DNA of 64,000 nucleotides from an uncultured Bacteroidota bacterium. Its GTDB lineage: Bacteria > Bacteroidota > Bacteroidia > Flavobacteriales > Flavobacteriaceae. Both the position numbers and the translations under genes were made by a program. Position 1 is the first letter of the stretch. Each line of letters begins with the position of its first letter. The notes beneath the pieces were generated by a model. The model made no database searches. It was not told the DNA's origin and was given only the letters and a program-made list of their open reading frames with translations. The stretch is from the NCBI GenBank assembly GCA_902526075.1, contig CABZJM010000007.1, forward strand, positions 1-64,000, read 5' to 3'. Positions 8,809-16,790 of the stretch are shown here, piece after piece.

Positions 8809-10488
8809 TTAAAATTCATCAGTTACACACCCTAAAGAAGCTGAAGAAACAACGTTAGCATATTTGTATAATGATCCTTTTTCAGCCTTTAACGCAGGGG
8901 TTTTCCAATTTTTTTTCCTTGTTTCTAATTCTTGATCGGAAACATGTAAAGTTATAGTATTACTTTCAGCATCGATTGATATTTTATCTCCGTTTTTAAC
9001 AACAGAAATATTTCCACCAACCTGTGCCTCAGGGGTTATATGACCTACAACAAATCCGTGAGTGCCGCCTGAAAATCTACCATCTGTAATTAATGCAACA
9101 TCATTTCCTAAACCAGCACCCATAATTCCAGCAGTAGGCTTTAACATTTCTGGCATTCCAGGGCCACCCTTTGGACCCACATATCTAATTACCACAACAT
9201 CACCCCTTTTTACACTTCCATTTTTTATGCCAATATTTGCTTCTGCTTCAGAATCAAATACATTTGCTGTACCGCTAAAATGAAGCCCTTCCTTTCCTGT
9301 TATTTTAGCAACACTCCCTTCAATGGCTAAATTTCCATATAGTATTCTGATGTGACCGCTATTTTTAATCGGATTCTCACATGGTCTAATTATATCTTGC
9401 TGAAAAGTAAGTTCTTCAACTTCATCAAGATTTTCGCTTAAAGAATTTCCTGTAATTGTTAAGCAATCACCATGTAAATAGCCTTTTTTCAAAAGATACT
9501 TGAGAACAACAGGAACACCTCCGACATCATGTAAATCTTCCATCAGATACTTGCCGCTCGGCTTTAAATCAGCGATAAAAGGGGTTTTCTCGCTAATTCT
9601 TTGAAAATCATCAAGTGTGAAATCAATTTTTGCAGCTCTTGCAATTGCAAGAAAATGTAAAACTGCATTTGTTGATCCTCCAAGGGCAACGACAGTTGTT
9701 ACAGCATTTTCGATTGATTTTTTTGTTATTATATCCAATGGTTTAATATCAGCTTCTATTAGTTTCTTCATTGACTTTCCTGTCTCAATTGAAACTTTAT
9801 TTCTTGTATTATTATTGGCAGGTATCGAAGAAGAAAATGGTAAAGACATACCAAGCGCTTCAATAGCAGAAGCCATGGTATTTGCAGTGTACATCCCTCC
9901 ACAGGCTCCAGACCCTGGACATGATTTTCTGATAATTTCTCTGTACTCTTTATTATCAATTGTTCCCGCAACCTTTTCTCCCCATGCTTCAAATGCCGAA
10001 ACAATATCTAATTTTTTATTTTTATGACAACCTGAATCAATTGTTCCTCCATACAGTAAAATTGATGGTCGATTCAGCCTTATCATTCCCATTAATGCAC
10101 CAGGCATATTTTTATCACATCCAACAACTGTGATTAAACCATCATAACTCATAGCTTGTACTACTGTTTCAACAGAATCAGCAATTATATCTCTAGATGG
10201 TAAAGAATATCTCATTCCAGGAGTACCCATAGAAATTCCATCACTCACCCCAATTGTATTAAAAATTAAGCCAACAAAATCTATACTATTAACTCCATAT
10301 TTTACTTCTAATGCTATATTATTAAGATGCATATTACAAGGGTTGCCTTCGTATCCGGTACTTGCAATTCCTATCAAAGGCTTATTAAAATCTTCATCTG
10401 AGAATCCAATAGCATACAACATTGCCTGTGCAGCAGGTTGTGAATTATCCTGTGTAATCGAGGAACTATATTTATTAAATTTTTCCAT
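8809..10488 (-). CDS. ilvD: Dihydroxy-acid dehydratase
   Basis: Iron-sulfur enzyme that dehydrates dihydroxyvalerates in valine and isoleucine synthesis. At 559 residues it is full length. The cluster cysteines are visible in [13 protein letters not shown] (about residue 124) and in [16 protein letters not shown] (about residue 191), with the C-terminal [21 protein letters not shown] block. The three-cysteine pattern is the [2Fe-2S] type common in IlvD proteins. It is the first gene of the ilvDBHCA operon. The 101-base upstream gap has a weak AT-only hairpin followed by a T-rich run, but I find no Ile/Val/Leu-rich leader peptide. Confidence 0.97.
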   Translation of the reverse strand: MEKFNKYSSSITQDNSQPAAQAMLYAIGFSDEDFNKPLIGIASTGYEGNPCNMHLNNIALEVKYGVNSIDFVGLIFNTIGVSDGISMGTPGMRYSLPSRDIIADSVETVVQAMSYDGLITVVGCDKNMPGALMGMIRLNRPSILLYGGTIDSGCHKNKKLDIVSAFEAWGEKVAGTIDNKEYREIIRKSCPGSGACGGMYTANTMASAIEALGMSLPFSSSIPANNNTRNKVSIETGKSMKKLIEADIKPLDIITKKSIENAVTTVVALGGSTNAVLHFLAIARAAKIDFTLDDFQRISEKTPFIADLKPSGKYLMEDLHDVGGVPVVLKYLLKKGYLHGDCLTITGNSLSENLDEVEELTFQQDIIRPCENPIKNSGHIRILYGNLAIEGSVAKITGKEGLHFSGTANVFDSEAEANIGIKNGSVKRGDVVVIRYVGPKGGPGMPEMLKPTAGIMGAGLGNDVALITDGRFSGGTHGFVVGHITPEAQVGGNISVVKNGDKISIDAESNTITLHVSDQELETRKKNWKTPALKAEKGSLYKYANVVSSASLGCVTDEF

Positions 10489-10502
10489 CTATAAAAAAGA
10501 AA

Positions 10503-10534
10503 ATTATCTACATAAATAAGTTTAAATAGATAAT
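10503..10534 (-). other. Weak terminator-like hairpin just upstream of ilvD
   Basis: In minus-strand RNA an 8-bp AT-rich stem (ATTATCTA with TAGATAAT, loop of 16) is followed by UUUCUUUUUU and then the ilvD ATG. It could end transcription from the barrel-protein operon or act as a weak attenuator. The stem is poor in GC. Confidence 0.3.
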
Positions 10535-10589
10535 CTAATCTGTAAAGAAAAACTTTTTCTTCAATTAAAAAAAGAATTATTTAGAAAAC

Positions 10590-13343
10590 TTAAAGACTAT
10601 AAATTAGTCTTAATGTGATAAATCTTGGTTGAATAAAGTATTCATTAGTACTAACAGAGATGTTAGAAACATTAGATTGACTTTGGGATTTTGTGTCTAA
10701 TAAGTTAGTTGCTCGTAATTCAAACTCCCATTTACTTTCCTTATCATTTCTGTAGGAAATAGCTGCATCAAAAAATTCATAATCGTTAATTATTGAATTT
10801 TGGTCTTTAAACATGGTAGTGGAATAATTTGATCTGAAAGTAAAGGATTTTAGTATAAGTACATCAATTTCAATAAATGGACTTTCTGTGAAATACTTAG
10901 TTTCTAAATCTCCAATATTTGTTTCACTTATGGAGAACTTCATACCGGCTTCGAAGTTCGGAGCATTCTTAAATAAAGTTCTAATAGAAGCATTATAATT
11001 TTGAGAGAAAGTTTCACTTAAGCTAGGTCTTGACGTGTCTTGAATAAACTGATTAAATTTAGATAAATTAAGGTTTGTACCAACAGTCCCTCTTATTTTT
11101 CCAAAGGATCTTTGATATCTTCCATATGCAGACAAGTTTTCATCAGCAAAACCTGAGTTAAATGGGCTGCTTGTAGCTATTACACTTTCAAAACTGGTTA
11201 AATTTCTTATTTGATCAATAAATTTATTGTAGTTAATTCCAGCATAAACATTCGTATAATTAAAAAGATTAAAACTGTTATAATTTAAACTTATATTATG
11301 TGAAATAGCATTTTGTAAATCCTGGGTGCCAATAAAAATTGAGTTGTAATTGTTTAAAACCAATCCTCTTGCAATTTTACTTACATCTGTAAATTGAGTT
11401 CTCATGGCATAATTTAACCTAAGAGTCTCGCTATCCTTAAATTGAATAATCATGTTAAAATCTGGAAGAATTTTAAAAAAAGATTTTTTAAAATTTAGAA
11501 TTCCAGCATCAAAGGACTCATTCTGTGAATTTTCAGAATTATATGAATGAGCTGTAAATCCTGGGCTAATTGTAAACTTACCCGATTTTAATCTATAATG
11601 TAATCCCAAATAAACGTCATTAAAAACATAGCTAACATCATTAAAATCTAAACCGTTATTTATGTAAGGAGTTGGGTTATATATATTCTCATAAGAGTTG
11701 GATAGGAATTGAAAAATATCTGAATCAAATTCTTGTTTACTGTAAATTGTTCCAAAGGTTAAATTAATATCACTCTTTTTATTTAAAATATTCCAATAAT
11801 CAATTTTTGCATCAAGTTGATTTGACTTAACCTTTTTTTCCTGAGCGATATTGTAAAAAGGAAGAGAATTATCTAGTCCCAGTCCAGTAGCTGTGATTTG
11901 ATAGTTCTCATTATTTTCTAAAATAGCATTATAAAAAGGGTCTTCATCTTTGATTAAATGCTGGGCTTCAAACGCAAAAATATTTTTTTCGTTTAAGGTG
12001 TAATAATAGTTTAGGTTTTGATTAATGCTGAAAGTTTCAGCCTCATCATTTTGATCAATAGCTCCGATAACCGAGGATAAATAATTTTGGTCTTGAGTTT
12101 CATTAGTTAATCTACCCAAAACCTCATACTCAAACTGATTATTAACATTTGGTATAAATTTAAGCGAAAACTTACCGATTCCAAGCTCACTAACTTGTGA
12201 AGTATTTGTTTGAGTGTTTTCGTCAGGAATATTTACAGGTAAACCAACATACTGAGTACTATTATTTTGTTGTATTTCTGTCTCACTATTGGTTAAAATT
12301 AAAAAAGCAGAATAATCAATTTTTTTTTCTGGAGAATAGCTAGAGTTTATTGCAACAAACTCAGTATTAATATCCTTTGCTCTATTATTTTGAAGTTGCA
12401 AAAAACTTAAATTATTATTTCCCAGTGAAATGTTTGTTCCACTTTTTCCGCTTGGTCTGTTAAAACCACCTGAAAAATTCCAATAATCCCTTCTTGTAAA
12501 TGCCTGCTCACCAATATTATTTAAATCCCCAACAATATTAATACTGTAATTTGGACTATAAAAGAAAAGCTTTGGCTGAAATATATGTAGGTCCAAATTT
12601 TGATTTTGGGTGTGGCTTGGTGACTCACCAGCACCTGCTATAATATCACCAAACCAAAACTTATCTTTACCCTTCTTTAACTTAATATTAATGGCAATGT
12701 TATCTTGGTTGTTTTGAACAGAGCTAAGTTGTCCAACCTCTGCATAGTTCTTTAAAATTTGAACTTTATCTACTGCGTTAGAAGGTATATTCTTTGAAGC
12801 AATCTTTGAATCACCATCAAAAAAATCTTTTCCTTCAACCATAACTTTTGTAACGGCTTTTCCTTCAACTTCTATCTCTCCATCATCATTTATTTCAACA
12901 CCGGGTAGATTTTTTAATACATCTTCAAGTTTTCTTTCGGTACCAGTTTTGAATGAATCAGCATCATAAACTAACGTATCGCCGCTTACTACAACTGGCA
13001 TTTCGTACGTTAACTCGACTGCATCAAGTTGATTATCTTGTCTTAAAGAGAAATTCTTAACAATATCAATATTTCTGGTATTTAACGTTTGTGAAAAAGT
13101 AGCCATACCGATGTAGCTAACCTGAAGGTTATATTTACTATTCTTTTTTAAAGATAATTTATAATCACCCTTATTATCTGACATTGCAAAAGTTTCAAGC
13201 GTATTTGAATCTGAATCAATTAAAATAATATTTGCCAGCTCTAACGATGTACCTAAACTATCGGTTACCTTACCACTCATCTTTATCTGAGAAAAAATAA
13301 TTGAGCTTGTTAATAAAATAATTAATGTAATATATTTTTTCAC
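10590..13343 (-). CDS. TonB-dependent-receptor-like outer membrane beta-barrel protein with carboxypeptidase-like regulatory domain
   Basis: A 917-residue secreted protein. It has a signal peptide (MKKYITLIILLTSSIIFSQ), a carboxypeptidase-D regulatory-like beta-sandwich (about residues 22-105, GKVTDSLGTSLELANIILID), and a plug-like segment (about 115-215: LEDVLKNLPGVEINDDGEIEV, GKAVTKVMVEGKDFFDGD). A long Asn/Ser/aromatic-rich barrel follows to a C-terminal FITLRLIYSL. This is the outer-membrane beta-barrel family seen across Bacteroidota, often with GLPGLI-family partners; I see no clear TonB box. The start is GTG, five bases after the stop of the AlkB-like gene, so it is the last gene of a three-gene operon. 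Uptake or export of a hydrophobic substrate of the neighbouring hydroxylase is possible but is inference. Confidence 0.85.
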   Translation of the reverse strand: MKKYITLIILLTSSIIFSQIKMSGKVTDSLGTSLELANIILIDSDSNTLETFAMSDNKGDYKLSLKKNSKYNLQVSYIGMATFSQTLNTRNIDIVKNFSLRQDNQLDAVELTYEMPVVVSGDTLVYDADSFKTGTERKLEDVLKNLPGVEINDDGEIEVEGKAVTKVMVEGKDFFDGDSKIASKNIPSNAVDKVQILKNYAEVGQLSSVQNNQDNIAINIKLKKGKDKFWFGDIIAGAGESPSHTQNQNLDLHIFQPKLFFYSPNYSINIVGDLNNIGEQAFTRRDYWNFSGGFNRPSGKSGTNISLGNNNLSFLQLQNNRAKDINTEFVAINSSYSPEKKIDYSAFLILTNSETEIQQNNSTQYVGLPVNIPDENTQTNTSQVSELGIGKFSLKFIPNVNNQFEYEVLGRLTNETQDQNYLSSVIGAIDQNDEAETFSINQNLNYYYTLNEKNIFAFEAQHLIKDEDPFYNAILENNENYQITATGLGLDNSLPFYNIAQEKKVKSNQLDAKIDYWNILNKKSDINLTFGTIYSKQEFDSDIFQFLSNSYENIYNPTPYINNGLDFNDVSYVFNDVYLGLHYRLKSGKFTISPGFTAHSYNSENSQNESFDAGILNFKKSFFKILPDFNMIIQFKDSETLRLNYAMRTQFTDVSKIARGLVLNNYNSIFIGTQDLQNAISHNISLNYNSFNLFNYTNVYAGINYNKFIDQIRNLTSFESVIATSSPFNSGFADENLSAYGRYQRSFGKIRGTVGTNLNLSKFNQFIQDTSRPSLSETFSQNYNASIRTLFKNAPNFEAGMKFSISETNIGDLETKYFTESPFIEIDVLILKSFTFRSNYSTTMFKDQNSIINDYEFFDAAISYRNDKESKWEFELRATNLLDTKSQSQSNVSNISVSTNEYFIQPRFITLRLIYSL

Positions 13344-13348
13344 TTTTT

Positions 13349-14443
13349 CTATTTTCTAAAGGATAGTTCATACATGTCCTTGGGAACTCTAGGATTCATT
13401 ATTTTAAACCATAAAACCGGTATAAAAGACAATAAAATACTTGTTGGGTAACCAAAAGGCAGTTGTGGAGAATTGTTTATTGATTTCAAATTTTGATATT
13501 CCGTTTCAGCAATCCTATGGTGATCACTGTGTCTTGTTAATTCATAAAGCACTATTCTTCCAAAAATATGATTAGAGTTCCAAGAATGTCTTTCTTGAAC
13601 CCTTTCGTATCTTCCAGATGATAATTTTTTTCTTAAAAGGCCATAATGTTCAATATAATTTACACTTTCGAACAAAAGCACCGAAATAAGAGCTGCCAGT
13701 AAACAAAAAGTTAATCCCTTAATACCAAATAAAATGAAAACTAAAAGTATATATGATAATTGAATTATCATATACCAAAACATATCATTATATACAGAAA
13801 AAAAGGATAAATTTTTTCTTGATAACATATTTTTTTGAATTTTAATGGCTCCGAAGAGCTCACCTATAATTGCACTAATCCAAAAGTTGTAGACCGATTC
13901 ATTAAATTTTGCTGTAACGGGATCTTCTTTTGTTGCAACCATTAAATGGTGACCATAATTATGCTCAAGATAGAAATGCATGTAAAGGGATGGTATTAAT
14001 AGAAATTTACCTAAGAATCTTTCTGGGGTTTTGGTACGATGACATAATTCATGTGCTACGTTAATACCATTTGAGGCCAATACAAGCCCTAATGAAAGTA
14101 ATGACCCTAAAAATTCAATAGAAAAATATTCATAAGAGACAATTTTTGTTAAAGAATATATCAGTAGTCCAAATACTATGAAAATATTTAAATACAACAT
14201 TAAATCAAATAGCCAATGAATTCCTTTTTCAGCTCTATGTGTCTCTAACTCATCTATTCCATATCGAGTAAGCATGAATTCCACAGTTGGAATTATGACA
14301 AATATGTAAAATGGGGTAGTAAACAACCAATAACCACCAAAATAAAACCCAATAAAAGCGGTTAAGGGAATTGAGTAGGCCATCAGATATTTAAGGTCTG
14401 ATAGCAGAAAACCGTTAAGTGATTTTATATCTCTGGCAGACAT
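13349..14443 (-). CDS. alkB: AlkB-type membrane di-iron alkane 1-monooxygenase
   Basis: A 364-residue integral membrane protein of the fatty-acid desaturase/hydroxylase superfamily. All AlkB signatures are present: HELCH (131-135), EHNYGHHLMVATKEDP (from about 160), NYIEHYGLLRKK with RYERVQERHSWNSNH (262-292), and LTRHSDHHRIAETEYQNLKS (302-321). The last two blocks separate true AlkB proteins from other di-iron desaturases. Hydrophobic segments near residues 20-60, 75-125 and 215-260 fit six membrane spans. Known members hydroxylate terminal carbons of medium-chain alkanes using rubredoxin; no rubredoxin gene is in the window. It lies 7 bases after the GLPGLI gene and 5 bases before the barrel gene. 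The enzyme class is strong; n-alkane as the true substrate is inferred. Confidence 0.88.
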   Translation of the reverse strand: MSARDIKSLNGFLLSDLKYLMAYSIPLTAFIGFYFGGYWLFTTPFYIFVIIPTVEFMLTRYGIDELETHRAEKGIHWLFDLMLYLNIFIVFGLLIYSLTKIVSYEYFSIEFLGSLLSLGLVLASNGINVAHELCHRTKTPERFLGKFLLIPSLYMHFYLEHNYGHHLMVATKEDPVTAKFNESVYNFWISAIIGELFGAIKIQKNMLSRKNLSFFSVYNDMFWYMIIQLSYILLVFILFGIKGLTFCLLAALISVLLFESVNYIEHYGLLRKKLSSGRYERVQERHSWNSNHIFGRIVLYELTRHSDHHRIAETEYQNLKSINNSPQLPFGYPTSILLSFIPVLWFKIMNPRVPKDMYELSFRK

Positions 14444-14450
14444 TTGATAT

Positions 14451-15284
14451 TTAGTTTTTTCTTATTGATTTAGACCGTCCTCCCCTCCACATATCTCTCA
14501 TTTCTTTAGTCTTAACTTCAACTATATTTTCAAACTCTTTTCTAGTAACAAATTCCCCTTTTTTTGGCTCAGAAATTTGTATTCTCTTATCTGGGTTCAT
14601 TACAACTTTAGTACATAACATTACAGTGTTATCATTTGTTAATTCTAAAATTAATCCAGGAAGACCTCCGTATTGGGCAGGACCATGACTAACTGGGATT
14701 TGAGGAGTATACCATGCAGTGATTGTCAAATGTTCTCCTTCTGACTCGTCAATGGTTGAACCTTTGGTTGAATCATTCTGTTTTTCTGTTTTTCTCCAAA
14801 CACTAGTCATAGTTTTTGGCTTAGTAACTTTTGCCGTTGCCTTAAAACACAAATAATTTCCAATCATTTTTTGCTCTTTTTCCATAACCCATTTAATTTT
14901 ATCAGGATCATTTGAAATTAGAAACTTTTTACCCATAAACTCAGTACTCTGAAGAGATTTTTTTGACGCTAAATCTTTATAAACAGGGCCTCCTGCAGAT
15001 GCCCACATCTTTCCCCAACCTCTTCCTCCACCACTTCCTGGTGCGTTTAATGTTTCCTCTTGCTGGAAAATGGATTTAGTCTTATCAAAAGTGAGGATGT
15101 ACACAGGTTCAAGAAAAGGCTTCATTCTTTCTTTCATTGCCTTTTTTTGTTCAGCAGACATTCTATCGCCCCAAGATCCAAAATCCATAGATGTTTGGGT
15201 CTTGTAAAAAGCTTGTCCTTGGAAATCTTGTGAATAGATACTTATGCTAAAAAAAAAGGTTAGTATGTATAGAATTTTGTTCAT
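14451..15284 (-). CDS. GLPGLI family secreted protein
   Basis: A 277-residue protein with a signal peptide (MNKILYILTFFFSISIYS) and the diagnostic GLPGLI motif at residues 207-212 in PAQYGGLPGLILELTND. The family is restricted to Bacteroidota, of unknown function, and is typically encoded beside outer-membrane receptor-like barrels. Here it opens an operon whose other genes are an AlkB-type hydroxylase and such a barrel. The middle contains a Gly-rich stretch (GSGGGRGWGKMW) and an ITAWYTPQIPVSHGP segment usual for the family. A TATATTTA element lies about 10 bases upstream of the ATG and is one base off the -7 consensus. Confidence 0.9.
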   Translation of the reverse strand: MNKILYILTFFFSISIYSQDFQGQAFYKTQTSMDFGSWGDRMSAEQKKAMKERMKPFLEPVYILTFDKTKSIFQQEETLNAPGSGGGRGWGKMWASAGGPVYKDLASKKSLQSTEFMGKKFLISNDPDKIKWVMEKEQKMIGNYLCFKATAKVTKPKTMTSVWRKTEKQNDSTKGSTIDESEGEHLTITAWYTPQIPVSHGPAQYGGLPGLILELTNDNTVMLCTKVVMNPDKRIQISEPKKGEFVTRKEFENIVEVKTKEMRDMWRGGRSKSIRKN

Positions 15285-15371
15285 AATTTGTTTTAAATAT
15301 AGAAGCTCATGGCATATTATGCTGTTAATTCACAGTTAAATTAATCATAATATTTTTTGTACATTAATATT

Positions 15372-16151
15372 ATGAGAGTAAAATTATTGTTCGTTTTTAT
15401 TTTTCTCCAATCTTTTCTGGCATACAATCAAATTAAAATTAAGAAAATAGAAACAATTAGACATGATGATAATTTTAAATTAATAAAAATTGATAATCTA
15501 GGAAACGAATATTATTTGAGTGATTATCATCTGTTAAAAGGAAAAGATCTTTTATTTTCTGACTCATCAATGGGCTTAATATCAAAAGTTGACTTATATA
15601 ATCCGTTAAAAATTAAAGTTTGGTTTCTGGATTTCAAGAGCCTAGCTATTCTTGACAATTTTTTAAATGAAATAACAAGGATTAATTTTAATGAAATTCC
15701 TTCGTTAGGTGAAATTTACGACATTTCATCAGCCAACGATAATAACATATGGGTTTTTGACGAAACAGACATGAAAATAAAAAAATTTGATTTTTTTAAG
15801 AGACTAATTATTAAGCGTATTGAAACTAAAATTGAAGGAGAATTTCTTGACTTTAAAAGCAATTATAATTATTTGTGGGTTATAACGGACTTGTTTTTTT
15901 ATAAAATCAATTATAATGGCTCAATAATCTATAAATCCGAAAATAACAACAACTTTAATAAAATAAGGATATTTAAAAATGATATTATTCTTGCAAACAA
16001 TAATCAATTAACACATTTTAAAAATGATGATGAATTATTTATTAATATTGAACATGAAAAATTATTTATAAAAGATTTTTCCGTAATCGACGAAACCTTG
16101 TATATTTATGACAAGGATCATTTAAACAAATATTTAATATTAACATACTAA
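15372..16151 (+). CDS. Secreted protein of unknown function, propeller-like
   Basis: About 259 residues with a signal peptide (MRVKLLFVFIFLQSFLAYNQ). I do not recognise a named family. The body has repeated short strands with Asp/Asn turns and recurring patterns such as ANDNNIWVFDETDMKIKKFD and YLWVITDLFFYKINYNG. These suggest blades of a beta-propeller, as in small Bacteroidota lipoprotein-like or periplasmic proteins. I start it at ATG 15372; a TTG at 15357 is in frame but would put a non-signal stretch first. Its stop is followed after one base by the deoxynucleoside kinase gene, so the two are co-transcribed. No functional link to the kinase is evident. Confidence 0.7.
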   Translation: MRVKLLFVFIFLQSFLAYNQIKIKKIETIRHDDNFKLIKIDNLGNEYYLSDYHLLKGKDLLFSDSSMGLISKVDLYNPLKIKVWFLDFKSLAILDNFLNEITRINFNEIPSLGEIYDISSANDNNIWVFDETDMKIKKFDFFKRLIIKRIETKIEGEFLDFKSNYNYLWVITDLFFYKINYNGSIIYKSENNNNFNKIRIFKNDIILANNNQLTHFKNDDELFINIEHEKLFIKDFSVIDETLYIYDKDHLNKYLILTY

Positions 16152-16152
16152 T

Positions 16153-16728
16153 ATGCATATAGCAATAGCAGGAAATATTGGTGCTGGAAAAACCACATTG
16201 ACTAAATATCTAGCTAAACATTATAAATTCAATAAGCAATTAGAAGACGTAGTTAAAAATCCATACCTTGACGATTTCTATAATCAAATGGAAAGATGGA
16301 GTTTTAATCTTCAAATATATTTTTTAAATAGCAGATTTAGACAAGTAAAAGAAATCCACGAAAAAAGTAAAAATGTAATTCAGGACAGAACTATATATGA
16401 GGATGCTAATATTTTTGCCCCCAACCTGCACGCAATGGGACTTATGACAAATCGTGATTTTGAAAACTATAGATCACTTTTTGATTTAATGGAGGAAAAT
16501 GTAGCTGCACCAGATCTTTTGATATATCTAAGAAGTTCTATTCCAAATCTAGTTTCTCAAATTCACAAAAGAGGGCGTGAATATGAAAATTCTATAAGTA
16601 TCGAATATTTAAGTAGATTAAATGAAAGATATGAAGCTTGGATACATAATTATAATAAAGGGGAATTATTAATTGTAGATATTGATGATTTAGATTTTGT
16701 TGAAAAAAGGATGACCTTAAAAAAATAA
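16153..16728 (+). CDS. Deoxynucleoside kinase, probable frameshift at the 3' end
   Basis: Phosphorylates deoxynucleosides (dA/dG/dC-type kinase family). A P-loop GNIGAGKTTL at residues 8-17, the substrate motif VIQDRTIYED near residue 76, and the lid RGREYENSIS near residue 139 are all present. The open frame ends at 191 residues with DFVEKRMTLKK, shorter than usual. Reading one base back at the run of six As (16703-16708) gives DFVEKKDDLKKIISLIDKK and a stop at 16755-16757, just before the terminator. That tail aligns in register with the C-terminus of the paralogous kinase domain at 43.7 kb (DFVKNRLDYLSIINGIN). So there is either a one-base loss, a sequencing error, or slippage at the A-run. 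The core catalytic domain is unaffected. Confidence 0.9.
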   Translation: MHIAIAGNIGAGKTTLTKYLAKHYKFNKQLEDVVKNPYLDDFYNQMERWSFNLQIYFLNSRFRQVKEIHEKSKNVIQDRTIYEDANIFAPNLHAMGLMTNRDFENYRSLFDLMEENVAAPDLLIYLRSSIPNLVSQIHKRGREYENSISIEYLSRLNERYEAWIHNYNKGELLIVDIDDLDFVEKRMTLKK

Positions 16729-16756
16729 TTTCATTGATAGATAAAAAAATGATATG

Positions 16757-16784
16757 AAAAAGGCCTCAATTTGAGGCCTTTTTT
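16757..16784. terminator. Bidirectional intrinsic terminator between the kinase gene and hppA
   Basis: AAAAAGGCCTCAA and TTTGAGGCCTTTTTT form a near-perfect GC-containing stem of about 13 bp with A- and T-runs on the two sides. It sits between the convergent kinase gene and hppA and can end transcription from both. Confidence 0.9.
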
Positions 16785-16790
16785 AGTAAT

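Noticed and set aside
9617-10027. 136-codon open frame opposite ilvD
   Set aside because: It is the mirror of a conserved gene in the other strand, with no motif and no promoter; low-stop antisense frames are common here.
10540-10565. Palindrome AAGAAAAACTTTTTCTT as a terminator after the barrel gene
   Set aside because: No loop to speak of, no G-C core and no T-run after it on the relevant strand.
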